DNA of 64,000 nt from Synechococcus sp. PCC 7336 (GCF_000332275.1 NZ_CM001776.1:1349268-1413267); one strand, 5' to 3'; shown: positions 25,418-33,535, numbered from the stretch's first letter. The notes: a model not told the origin generated them from the sequence alone. Translations and numbers: made by a program.

Positions 25418-25451
25418 GTTTAACGATTAAATATGTTTAACGATTAAATAT
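25418..25451. repeat. Two perfect 17-bp tandem repeats upstream of gltS-like gene
   Basis: GTTTAACGATTAAATAT at 25418-25434 is repeated exactly at 25435-25451, directly abutting the family-1 element copy C. It lies in the promoter region of the symporter gene (start 25334, minus strand). It may be an operator or a slippage duplication. Confidence 0.6.
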
Positions 25452-25452
25452 A

Positions 25453-25602
25453 TAAACCAAGTCTAGCTTGAAGCCCGTAGTTTTGAGTTCTTTTTACTAG
25501 CGCTGTCGTTCGCTGCATTAGCCCCCTAAATTCCGTCATTGAATTTAGGGGGATGAGTGCAATGTCTAAAAACTTCAGGTCTCAACACGGACGAGGTTTG
25601 TT
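25453..25602 (+). mobile_element. Non-autonomous repeat element, family 1, copy C (short)
   Basis: About 150 bp sharing both ends with copies A and B. The left end reads AAACCAAGTCTAGC, then CCCGTAGTTTTGAG; the right end is the complement of AAACCTCGTCC, then CTGAAGTTTTTAG. The middle hairpin CCCCCTAAATTC...GAATTTAGGGGG is present, but the central ~100 bp of copy B are missing. With the 17-bp repeats it fills the 342-bp gap between the symporter and the hydrolase. Confidence 0.65.
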
Positions 25603-25676
25603 TCATTGTTAAATGCATGAATTGTTCGCTACTATCGGCTCGCTGGCCTTCAGAGGTTTTGTTCGCATATACTAAA

Positions 25677-26498
25677 CTATTGCGAATTATTCAGAAACTC
25701 GATCGCCACCTTCGAGATTTCTTCGGGCATCTGGTTCATCATACAAATTGTCCCCTTTTCAAATTCAACCACTCTGCTGTGAGGAATAACCCGAGAGACA
25801 AAATGGCGATTTTCCATTTTCGCTAAGCCCAGTCGTTCAAATTCCTCCACGTCATCTAGTCCCCACAGAATGAGTGTGGGACAGGCGATCGTGCGAAATC
25901 TCGCTTCCGCCTCCAGGCAATAATCGGCTACAGCCCAAACTGCGTACAAAGGATAGCCAAAGCATTTAAAGTCATCTAAAACCCAGCGATGATTTAACTC
26001 GGCAGAACCTACGTATCTAGAGCGGGCTTGCCATCGTTTCATCAGGTGGGAGCCGTCTGCTTGAATTTGAAAGCCTCGCTCGAATAATTGCATTAGCCTT
26101 GCTTTACCCGCTTCGCCGAAGCCTGCGACGTTGCCCAAGATCAGCTTATTGAGGCGATCGGGGTAAGCGGCGGCCATCTCTCCAGCAACAAATGCACCGG
26201 TATGGTTGCCCATAATGCTTGCTTTCTGGATGCCTAGCTCGTCCAATAAGGCGATCGCCGTTTTGGCGTAGTCGGCGATCGTATACAGTCTGGGAGGCTT
26301 GTCAGAATCGCCAAAGCCCATGAGATCCATTGCAATCACCTGTCTGTTTTCAGCAAAAATGGGCATCAACTCGCGAAATTCATCGCTACTGCGGGGATTC
26401 ATGTGCATTAAAAGAAGTGGCTCGCCTTCTCCACCGATTCGGTAAAGAATCTGGCCGTCGTCAGTATCTAAGAATGCCCGCTTGATAGGCTGGTTCAT
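25677..26498 (-). CDS. Alpha/beta-hydrolase-fold protein with atypical nucleophile
   Basis: 273 aa, soluble. The fold is recognisable: LLLMHMNPRSSDEF (oxyanion region), VIAMDLMGFGDSDKPP, then the strand-elbow ASIMGNHTGAFVAGEMA, and TLILWGLDDVEEF near the acid position. The nucleophile elbow is G97-N-H-T-G101, so His99 occupies the place of the usual Ser, Asp or Cys. No His is found where the catalytic base normally lies (EFEKGTICMMNQMPEEI). Either it uses different residues or it is not a hydrolase. It is 35 bp from the next gene in the same direction, part of the minus-strand cluster. Confidence 0.8.
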   Translation of the reverse strand: MNQPIKRAFLDTDDGQILYRIGGEGEPLLLMHMNPRSSDEFRELMPIFAENRQVIAMDLMGFGDSDKPPRLYTIADYAKTAIALLDELGIQKASIMGNHTGAFVAGEMAAAYPDRLNKLILGNVAGFGEAGKARLMQLFERGFQIQADGSHLMKRWQARSRYVGSAELNHRWVLDDFKCFGYPLYAVWAVADYCLEAEARFRTIACPTLILWGLDDVEEFERLGLAKMENRHFVSRVIPHSRVVEFEKGTICMMNQMPEEISKVAIEFLNNSQ

Positions 26499-26533
26499 CT
26501 TTAAATCTCAATCCCTCAGTCAATTAGAACGCT

Positions 26534-26983
26534 TTATCGTATCCGCTCTTCTTCAATCAAAGTCCGTTGATAAATTTCCCCATCCCTGAACCAGTGCCAA
26601 GTACGAGCGCGACGAGCGTTGCCGGAATTAATATGAATCATTTCATAGACGTAAACGTCCGCTATATCTTTGTAACTAAACCACAAGATAACGATCGAAT
26701 CATCTGCTTCCCACGCACGTCCGTGAATGCGTTCTGTGTCAAACCAGAGGCTTTTATCGCGGTAAGTGCCTGGAAACTGATACTCTTGCACCTTTCCATC
26801 AGGCCACTCATACCGATTGGTTTGAAAGTAGGGAGAAGAAGCATCCTCCTCTGGAAACTTGCAGGTTATCTGCGACTTGTGTTTGTCGATGATATTTCCG
26901 TCATTATCGATAATAGTATAAGTGCCAGCCCAGGTCCCTTCATGTCGAACGAGGACGGGCATTTCAGCTCGAATTGCAGACAT
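26534..26983 (-). CDS. Lipocalin-like small protein (DUF3598-type)
   Basis: 149 aa, predicted mostly beta strand with a start typical of calycin-like barrels (HEGTWAGTYTIIDNDG) and repeated aromatic strands (FQTNRYEWPDGKVQEYQFP; SIVILWFSYKD; ARTWHWFRDGEIYQRT). No catalytic motif is evident; it may bind a small hydrophobic compound or be an isomerase-like accessory. Resemblance to DUF3598 is by pattern only. AAGGAG lies 8 bp before ATG 26983, a strong ribosome site. It sits between the alpha/beta-hydrolase and aldehyde dehydrogenase genes, all on the minus strand. Confidence 0.6.
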   Translation of the reverse strand: MSAIRAEMPVLVRHEGTWAGTYTIIDNDGNIIDKHKSQITCKFPEEDASSPYFQTNRYEWPDGKVQEYQFPGTYRDKSLWFDTERIHGRAWEADDSIVILWFSYKDIADVYVYEMIHINSGNARRARTWHWFRDGEIYQRTLIEEERIR

Positions 26984-27071
26984 GTCTAATGCTCCTTGTT
27001 GCTATCGCTTCAATCGCACCTAGTTTCAGATTTATCTATTTCCCTCAGGCATTGCTTCGCAGAGATAATCG

Positions 27072-28517
27072 CTAGTCGGACATATCGTCCGTGGCTTTTG
27101 GGAGATCGAACCACCAGGGATCGGGTGCGGAGTTTGTTTTGACCAAAAAGGCTTTCTTCCGCATAAATCGCGCGATCGCTGCCGGTCCCATGCGCGAACC
27201 CCCCAAGCCGGACCCTTTGAAGGCATTTTTCTCTCCTTCGTAGATGAATGCCGTTAACGCAGCATCGTTGATACTGATGCCACCCGCATCGATACGGCGT
27301 GCTACCTCTAGAGCTTCAGCGTCCGATCCGGCAAAAACAGCCGCGCTGAGGCCGTAGTTCGTATCGTTGGCTAGCGCCACGCCTTCTTCAACTGTCGAGA
27401 ATGACATGACCGGCATAATCGGACCAAACGTTTCCTCTGCCATCACCTTCATCGATCGCTCGACCTGAGTCAAAACTGTCGGGCGACACCAGAGCCCCCC
27501 ACCTAATGCTTCAATTGCCCCTCCACAATGCACCACTGCCCCCTTTGCCGCAGCCTCATCGAGGTGTGCGGCAATCGTCGCTGCCTGCTTTTCAGCAATG
27601 ATGGGACCGATTTGGCCACTGTCGACGGATGGATAGGTTAGCTGCAGGCGCTTTGCCTTTTGGACCAGCATTGCGACAAAGGGCTCGAAGATGGCATCGG
27701 CAGCGTAAATGCGTTCGAGGGAGAGACAAGATTGACCGGTATTGACCGTCGAGCCCCACAAGATGGCTGAGGTGGCCAACTCTAGATTGGCGGAGGCCAG
27801 CACGATCGCCGGATCTTTGCCTCCCAGTTCTAAAAAAGCTGGAATAAAGCGCTTGGTTGCGGCCTCTGCTACTGTCCGGCCCGTTGCCACACTGCCCGTA
27901 AAGCAGACTAGATCGACGCAGTCGATTGCAGCAGCCCCCGTATCGCCTGCCCCCTCCACATAAGCCAAGACATCTCGAAGCTGGGGGACAGCGGCGATCG
28001 CCTCTGACAGCGGTTTGATAAATCGGGGGGCAATTTCACTCGGCTTCACGACGACGGCACAACCAGCCAGCAGGGCCGGGATGGTGTCGATCGCAGACAG
28101 CAAAAGTGGAAAGTTCCAGGGGCTGATAACACCGACTAAAGCATAGGGAACTGACTGCTGTTGCAATCGGATGAAGGGGATGGCGCTGGACTTCGGTTCT
28201 GGTTCCGCCAGCAATTGGGGGGCTAGCCGACACCAGCGATCGATGCTGGAGATAACCGAATCCAGTTCGAGCGCGGATTCCGTTCGTCTGCCCGTGTCGG
28301 CAGTCAATGCCTGTACTAGTTTCTGCTTGCGGGCCAACAAAGACTGCTTCCATCTTTGCAGTGCCTCGATGCGTTGTTCCAGCCCTCCCGCCTGCCAGTC
28401 GAGTTGAGCAGTTCGCAGGCGATCGCATCGCTCGGCCAGCCGATCCCGTTCTGGAGGCTCGATCCAGTAGTCAACCATTCCCGTGCGGGGATTGCGAACG
28501 CCAATGGGGCCAGCCAT
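27072..28517 (-). CDS. Aldehyde dehydrogenase
   Basis: 481-aa NAD(P)-dependent aldehyde dehydrogenase with an intact active site: Asn in ISPWNFPLL, cofactor loop FTGSVATG, general base E230 in FLELGGKDP, and nucleophile C264 in NTGQSCLSLERI. The C-terminal tail (residues 460-481, NSAPDPWWFDLPKATDDMSD) is longer than usual and acidic. It is not closely similar to the aldehyde dehydrogenase at 9862. ATG 28517 lies 3 bp after the stop of the nitrilase-like gene, so the two are translationally linked. In context it probably oxidises an aldehyde intermediate of the cluster's pathway. Confidence 0.92.
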   Translation of the reverse strand: MAGPIGVRNPRTGMVDYWIEPPERDRLAERCDRLRTAQLDWQAGGLEQRIEALQRWKQSLLARKQKLVQALTADTGRRTESALELDSVISSIDRWCRLAPQLLAEPEPKSSAIPFIRLQQQSVPYALVGVISPWNFPLLLSAIDTIPALLAGCAVVVKPSEIAPRFIKPLSEAIAAVPQLRDVLAYVEGAGDTGAAAIDCVDLVCFTGSVATGRTVAEAATKRFIPAFLELGGKDPAIVLASANLELATSAILWGSTVNTGQSCLSLERIYAADAIFEPFVAMLVQKAKRLQLTYPSVDSGQIGPIIAEKQAATIAAHLDEAAAKGAVVHCGGAIEALGGGLWCRPTVLTQVERSMKVMAEETFGPIMPVMSFSTVEEGVALANDTNYGLSAAVFAGSDAEALEVARRIDAGGISINDAALTAFIYEGEKNAFKGSGLGGSRMGPAAIARFMRKKAFLVKTNSAPDPWWFDLPKATDDMSD

Positions 28518-28520
28518 CTC

Positions 28521-29549
28521 TCAAATCATCCCGAGCTCGTCTAAACGCTCGATGGTTTCTTGCTGAGTTTGCCTAAAGTGCGATCGTTCCACTTTACCCT
28601 CCAGCATGGTGTTGGGGGGATATATGCGCGCTTGGCGATAGCAATCGGCATAGAGCTCCGGTCGCTGTCGGGCCAGCAGATTATTTAAACCCAGTTGGCG
28701 GCGAAATCGTCTCGAGGCTGCCAGATCGATGTCTGCAAAGGCGGCCATACTTTCTCCGGCACCAGTCTCGGCCAAAACCAGTCCTCGATAGTCTACGATT
28801 TGGGAGCCGCCGTCCGTTGAGGAACTAGGGATATTGGTGTTAGCGATACCTGCGGTATTGGCGGAGATGACATAGGCGGAATTTTCGATCGCGCGGGCGA
28901 TTTTGGCGATGTCTTTCGGCGATCGCCCCTTGCCGTAAATTTCTGACGTGGGATGCAGAAAAATTTCCGCCCCCCGCAGGGCCAAGCAGCGCGCCACTTC
29001 TGGGAACAAAATCTCATCGGAGGCTACGGCAGCAAGATTGCCGATGGCGGTTTTAGCCACCGGAAAAGCACCGTCGAGACCGTAACAGTCGAGATATCGC
29101 TCCCAGACATCGTGTGGGGTGGGAGCAAACATGGAATTGAGCCGTCGATAGCGCAGGACGAGCGAGCCTGTCGGGGCGATCGTAAAGCAGCTCTGGAAGT
29201 ACAGATCTGGAAAATTGGGATCGAGTTCGTAGGCATTTCCAGCTAAAAAGATATTGTGCTTTTGGGCAATCTGTCCCAGCGAGTCGTAGAGCGGATCGTC
29301 CATGTCTAAGCAGGCTTTTTCTGCCCAAGCGACTACTGACTCTCCCATCGGGAAACCCGTCAGTACGTATTCGGGCAAGACTACCAGGCGACAGTCGGGG
29401 CCAATAAAGGCAAGGCTGGCGGCAATTTGAGACTCTAGGCGATCGAGAGTCTGTTGCATCAGCGATCGCGCTTCAGTGCGATTTCGAGCCCGATTGACGG
29501 CCGAGCAGGTCACTTGGAGCGCTAATGCTTTGAATGAATCAATCGCCAT
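28521..29549 (-). CDS. Nitrilase-superfamily protein without catalytic Cys
   Basis: 342 aa of the carbon-nitrogen hydrolase fold (alpha-beta-beta-alpha). The general base E60 is kept in VVLPEYVLTGFP. By eye the Lys of the triad is Arg136 (YRRLN), and the nucleophile Cys is replaced by Ala176 in AAVASDEILFPEVAR, where active members have ICYD..FPE. So the Glu-Lys-Cys triad is not intact. The rest is well conserved (LALRGAEIFLHPTSE; ARAIENSAYVISAN), arguing for a maintained but changed function. It is the first gene of a tight pair with the aldehyde dehydrogenase. AGAGG precedes ATG 29549. Confidence 0.85.
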   Translation of the reverse strand: MAIDSFKALALQVTCSAVNRARNRTEARSLMQQTLDRLESQIAASLAFIGPDCRLVVLPEYVLTGFPMGESVVAWAEKACLDMDDPLYDSLGQIAQKHNIFLAGNAYELDPNFPDLYFQSCFTIAPTGSLVLRYRRLNSMFAPTPHDVWERYLDCYGLDGAFPVAKTAIGNLAAVASDEILFPEVARCLALRGAEIFLHPTSEIYGKGRSPKDIAKIARAIENSAYVISANTAGIANTNIPSSSTDGGSQIVDYRGLVLAETGAGESMAAFADIDLAASRRFRRQLGLNNLLARQRPELYADCYRQARIYPPNTMLEGKVERSHFRQTQQETIERLDELGMI

Positions 29550-29699
29550 CAGTCAACCTCTAGTTTCACTCGATCGTGAGTGGGTGCATCTACTCGGACG
29601 TCATTCCGCGACGATCCCGAAGACTGTATCTCGGTAAGCTACTCGCAGGTTAATCAAGCATCGATGGTGGGTGTAACCCAGTTTTAAGCCAAAATCTTC

Positions 29700-29962
29700 T
29701 CGTTTAAGCAGAGACTCGTGGTTTTGAGAATGTGTCTATTAGACCCTCTCACTAGCGCTGTGGTTCGCTGCATTAGCCCCCTAAATCCCCCATTCTGGGG
29801 GACTTGAGTACAGTTCCAGTTGAGGGTTGGGAGGCGGAGAAGGCGATGGAGAAAGTTGTAGAACGAAGCCAATAGCCTCTCGGAAGTCCCCCACTGGTGG
29901 GGGATTTAGGGGGCCGAGTGCAATGCCTGAAAACTCCAGATCTCAATCTGGATGGGGTTTAA
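29700..29962 (+). mobile_element. Non-autonomous repeat element, family 1, copy B
   Basis: About 260 bp, the reverse complement of copy A with about 90% or better visual identity over the core (for example GTGTCTATTAGACCCTCTCA, TAGAACGAAGCCAATAGCC). The right end, GGATGGGGTTTAA, stops exactly at the TAG of the 79-aa gene. The left end is less well preserved. Interior hairpins are formed by the CCCCCTAAATCCCCC and GGGGGATTTAGGGGG segments. It occupies most of the 413-bp gap between the nitrilase-like gene and the 79-aa gene. Confidence 0.7.
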
Positions 29963-30202
29963 CTAATTGACATCTCGAGCGGCTAACATCGCGTTAATGT
30001 GGGTAAAGATACGATCTAGCTCCGAGATCGCATCTAGTTCACTAATTTCATCGAGAGTTAACGATTCATTCTTCTTCCTGTCCAGCAGAGTTTCCATGCG
30101 AAGTTGAAGCGACTCACTAAACTTAAATAAATAAAAATCTCCGACCTTTTCAAGCTGCATTTCATGAATCAGTGAAGATGGTTGCTTAAGGGTTGCAATC
30201 AT
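29963..30202 (-). CDS. Conserved-looking small cyanobacterial protein
   Basis: 79 aa, charged and helical, with no membrane segment. The segments GDFYLFKFSESLQLRMETLL and ISELDAISELDRIFTHINAM look like those of a small cyanobacterial family I remember as uncharacterised, sometimes near toxin genes. The start is supported by AGGAG 5 bp before ATG 30202. Its stop codon abuts the repeat element copy B. Function is unknown. It lies inside the metabolic cluster but may be unrelated to it. Confidence 0.6.
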   Translation of the reverse strand: MIATLKQPSSLIHEMQLEKVGDFYLFKFSESLQLRMETLLDRKKNESLTLDEISELDAISELDRIFTHINAMLAARDVN

Positions 30203-30302
30203 TTCTACTCCTGTGATACTTCGCCCCAGATACAGTTATCTCGTACATTCATCCCAATTATAACTAGCTAGGCTCTATAGAGATTACAAAGGGGATCGAC
30301 CT

Positions 30303-31811
30303 TTATGCCATTGCTTTCGGGGACACCCCATAGGGGCGTTTCAAATACTGCCCGCAGGGCGAACCGATGACTTGTCCTTTGTCGTAAATCAGATTGCCGC
30401 GCAAAAATGTACTCTTGACTCGCCCAGTCAATTCCATCCCCTCAAACGGCGAATAGCCCTGCTGGGACTCAGACTCTTCGGCACGAACCACAAAGGATTC
30501 GTTCGGATCGAAAAGCACGAAGTCGGCATCGTATCCAATGGCAATATCCCCTTTTTCCAACAATCCAAATCGCTGGGCAGGATTCCAACACAACATCTCG
30601 GCCATGCGATTGTAGGACAAGCCGCGCTTGCTACCTTCGCTAAACACGCCAGAGAGTAAGTATTCCGTACCGCCAAAACCAGATTTTGCCAGCCAGATAT
30701 TGTCGGGGTCTTGCAGACTTGCTTTCTTCTCAGCAGAGCAACAGGCGTGGTCGCTGACGATCCAATCAATTTGGCCGTTCGAGACTGCCTGCCACAAATA
30801 TTCCACATCAGCTCGGGATCGAATGGGGGGGTTGACCTTAGCCCATTTGCCTGTGGGGGCGTCCACATCTAAGAGCAAATGACCGACTGTCACTTCTCGC
30901 TTGAAATTGATCTGAGGAAAGGCCACATCCATCATCAGAGCAGCATCTAATGCTTTACGGGAACTGAGGTGTAGCAGATTGATATTGGCACAATTGGTCT
31001 CGTGAGCTAAGTAGGAGGCGATAAATATGGCTAGCCCTTCTGAATGGGGCGGACGGGCAGCACTGTAGGCTCTGAGACCGCTGAGATTGCGATCGCCCTC
31101 GACAATTTTGGTATAAGCACTCAAGATTTCAGCGACTTCGCAGTGAAGGCTGAGGCTGATGAAATCATTGGCTTCTGGGTAACGTTCTCTCAGTTTAGTC
31201 AGGCCGCGCATAATAAATTCAAAATGAGCAAAATCGTAGCGTTCCTCTGGCTCAATCATGAGGAAAAAGTTTTGCTTGTCTGAGAGACCGTGCAGGCCGT
31301 AGCCGCCGTAGAACATAAAAATTTTGAACGACGAGATGCCATGCTCTTCAAAAAGCCACTGCATTTCGTCAATATGCTGGCCACTAATGGGTGCAATATG
31401 GTAGCCATAATCGACAAAAAACTTCCCGTCTGACAGTGCCAGTACCTCGGGAAAGAAATCCTGATAAGGTCCGCCTTTATTGAGGTAATACTGACCGGTA
31501 CGGATATAATTCAAGCTTGTCGTCACCCCCCCCATCGCCGCTGCTCTACTTTCGGTCGCGGCATCTTTGTCGAGAGGTTGATAGATACCGACGTGCATGT
31601 GGGAGTCAATCACCCCAGGAAAACCCAGCAGGTTTTGAGCGTCGAACACATCTTTTGCACGATCGCCACAAATATCCCGCTCGATGCAGGCAAATTTGCC
31701 ATCCTTTATGCCCAAATCTAGCTGTTCGACAGTCGGGTGATTGGGGCGAACCAGGCGCACATTTTTGATAACTTTGTCCAGAACTGTGGCTTCAGACACG
31801 ATGGACCTCAT
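30303..31811 (-). CDS. Dihydropyrimidinase/allantoinase-like amidohydrolase
   Basis: 502-aa cyclic amidohydrolase of the dihydroorotase/dihydropyrimidinase group, binuclear metal enzymes that open cyclic amides such as hydantoins, dihydropyrimidines or allantoin. Metal ligands are present: H71 and H73 (DSHMHVG), carboxylated Lys163 (SSFKIFMFYGG), H223 (SLHCEV), H281 (LLHLSS) and D354 (VSDHACC). The C-terminal beta domain ends RGNLIYDKGQVIG. The enzyme should therefore be active; the substrate pocket cannot be assigned. It follows the oxygenase-like gene by 89 bp in the same direction and is the most canonical hydrolase of the cluster. Confidence 0.9.
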   Translation of the reverse strand: MRSIVSEATVLDKVIKNVRLVRPNHPTVEQLDLGIKDGKFACIERDICGDRAKDVFDAQNLLGFPGVIDSHMHVGIYQPLDKDAATESRAAAMGGVTTSLNYIRTGQYYLNKGGPYQDFFPEVLALSDGKFFVDYGYHIAPISGQHIDEMQWLFEEHGISSFKIFMFYGGYGLHGLSDKQNFFLMIEPEERYDFAHFEFIMRGLTKLRERYPEANDFISLSLHCEVAEILSAYTKIVEGDRNLSGLRAYSAARPPHSEGLAIFIASYLAHETNCANINLLHLSSRKALDAALMMDVAFPQINFKREVTVGHLLLDVDAPTGKWAKVNPPIRSRADVEYLWQAVSNGQIDWIVSDHACCSAEKKASLQDPDNIWLAKSGFGGTEYLLSGVFSEGSKRGLSYNRMAEMLCWNPAQRFGLLEKGDIAIGYDADFVLFDPNESFVVRAEESESQQGYSPFEGMELTGRVKSTFLRGNLIYDKGQVIGSPCGQYLKRPYGVSPKAMA

Positions 31812-31900
31812 GTGTGGCTAGAGAGGAAATCGGAGGAGGAAAGCTTGCCTGTTAGTTTTGAGAAATTTTATACAACTTTATGCTAAGAATTGGGTCTATC

Positions 31901-32701
31901 TTAGGCTTGTAGGGCTTTGTCCCATTCTAACTGATGGGCTAAACCATACTTGATGAAATCTGCTTTTTCAGCTTTGTCGCTTTTGCCAAATACTCCTAAG
32001 CTATAGGGATTATCCTGCATGCGTTTTTTGACTAGATCTGTTTCAAATGCGATCGCTTTCTCTCTCGGCATATCGGGTTTAAAGAAGTCTACGATTAAGA
32101 CAGTTCTATCGCGATCGGTATAATTATGCGGACAGTGTGGATAGCTATGATCTAAAACCATGAACTCGCCTTCATGCCAAAAGAGCTCGTCGTGACAGAT
32201 CTTCATCGCGACATCTCCCTTTGGCACGATCAATCCTAGATAGCCGCGATTCATATGGGGGTGATTGTTCACATGCAGTTTGATATCTAGCCCCGGATAG
32301 TAAGTGCCAAAGTAGACATTCCTGAGGATGTCATCGTCAGTGGAATTTATCGTTGCGATCGCCTCCGACAATTTTGAAAAATATTTCTCCCTTAACTCCA
32401 GTGCTCGTTCTGAGGCATGATGTGAATCGTAATTAGGATAATGTATGTGATGTACCCTAATGTATTCTTCAATAAAGATGCCTTGGAACAATATTCCGAA
32501 AGCACTATATTTGCCTTTTCCTTTAGTCTTCAGTGTTTTACTTTTCGGCCCCAGTACATTATAGGCGAATGCTAACTCTTCACTAGAGGCATTTTGGTTG
32601 AATTGTGTAAACTCATCCCTAATAGTCTGCCACTTTGCTTGGAAGCCCTTGAGAAAGGGAAATTGCTCTGGGTCTAAACGGTATTCGGTGTAACTTCCCA
32701 T
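31901..32701 (-). CDS. Aspartyl/asparaginyl beta-hydroxylase-like protein
   Basis: 266 aa; the central 130-210 region matches the AspH (PF05118) 2-oxoglutarate/Fe(II) oxygenase fold: HVNNHPHMNRGYLGLIVP, FWHEGEFMVLDHSYPHCPHN, then DRDRTVLIVDFF. The distal Fe-ligand His (H189) and the 2-oxoglutarate-binding Arg (R199) are plausible. The first Fe ligand, normally His in RxHLGL, aligns with Tyr154 (RGYLGL), although three other His (143, 147, 149) are just upstream. If active it would hydroxylate a small molecule or protein. GGAG precedes ATG 32701. It is the first gene of the minus-strand cluster and so may be its promoter-proximal member. Confidence 0.82.
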   Translation of the reverse strand: MGSYTEYRLDPEQFPFLKGFQAKWQTIRDEFTQFNQNASSEELAFAYNVLGPKSKTLKTKGKGKYSAFGILFQGIFIEEYIRVHHIHYPNYDSHHASERALELREKYFSKLSEAIATINSTDDDILRNVYFGTYYPGLDIKLHVNNHPHMNRGYLGLIVPKGDVAMKICHDELFWHEGEFMVLDHSYPHCPHNYTDRDRTVLIVDFFKPDMPREKAIAFETDLVKKRMQDNPYSLGVFGKSDKAEKADFIKYGLAHQLEWDKALQA

Positions 32702-32934
32702 TTGTACTTCTCCTGCATATTCTTAAGGGTCGCCGTATAAAGGGGACGAGATCTTCTCAATTGTAACGCTAAGTACATTTCGCTAAAATAAAGCATTTGG
32801 CTGGACTTCCACCTGTTAGCCTTAGCGATTAGGAATGAATATGCTAATGTAGGTAGAAGAGCCTAGTAATGTTGTTGAATCGCTAGAGTTAATCTACCTT
32901 TCAACTCGTGACGCGCATGTATCGGAGGATAGCC

Positions 32935-33093
32935 GTGAAAATCCCCAATTGGAAGGCTAGCGGTCAGCCGCAAGAAAAGGGCCGCAAGCGACATCGTCGC
33001 CGCCAACAAAAAGCTAAAGCCTTCAAAGCTCTAGCAGCAAGACTGAAAAGACCTCGGCATTGGGCTGGGGTCTTTCAGTTTGATGGGTTATGA
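32935..33093 (+). CDS. Possible 52-aa very basic protein
   Basis: Open frame from GTG 32935 with a strong GGAGGA ribosome site at 32923-32928 (7 bp spacing). The product begins MKIPNWKASGQPQEKGRKRH and is about one third Lys/Arg, suggesting nucleic-acid binding if expressed. No family is recognised. A stable hairpin (33043-33078) lies inside its 3' end, which is unusual for a coding region, so a structured RNA is an alternative. Confidence 0.4.
   Translation: MKIPNWKASGQPQEKGRKRHRRRQQKAKAFKALAARLKRPRHWAGVFQFDGL
33043..33078 (+). terminator. Hairpin, terminator-like
   Basis: CTGAAAAGACC at 33043-33053 pairs with GGTCTTTCAG at 33069-33078 (10-bp stem, one bulged A), with a 15-nt loop, and is followed by TTTGAT rather than a clean T-run. 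It overlaps the end of the small basic frame. Confidence 0.4.
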
Positions 33094-33535
33094 CGGTTAC
33101 AGCGATCGCAAACGTCGCCTTTCCTTCTGGCAGAGAAGATAATGGAGGTAGGAGCTTAGGGCACTCCAATGGTTGCCACAGAATCGCAAGCTAACACCGA
33201 CACGACCGGCTTAGTCTCCCCCAATCCCTACCGCTGCTCCAATCGCGAAGGGCAATGTACGGTGGTAACGGAGACTAGAGGTCTGTTGACAGGGAGGCGG
33301 GTTGTGCGCGGACGAGAATCGGAATGCGAGCAAATCCATTGAGATACGAATCAATGTTCCCATCTTGCTTGACCTGACACCTGTCGAACTGACGTTGCTT
33401 GCAACGGCATGGCTAACCAGAAATCAATGGTCCGAGAAAATTGGATCTCGAGATGTGGGTGAAAGCATATTTCTGTCGCTAGCTGCTACCTATTGATAGA
33501 ATGGAATCTAATGTTTCTGCTCAATGCTTTGTTCT
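33094..33535. other. Gap with weak small frames before the toxin-antitoxin pair
   Basis: 440 bp. An ATG frame at 33169-33342 (57 aa, [20 protein letters not shown]...) follows purine-rich sequence, and a second frame from TTG 33302 to 33496 encodes [20 protein letters not shown] and looks protein-like. Neither resembles a known family and they overlap each other, so neither is called as a gene. It could be the remains of a broken gene. Confidence 0.3.
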
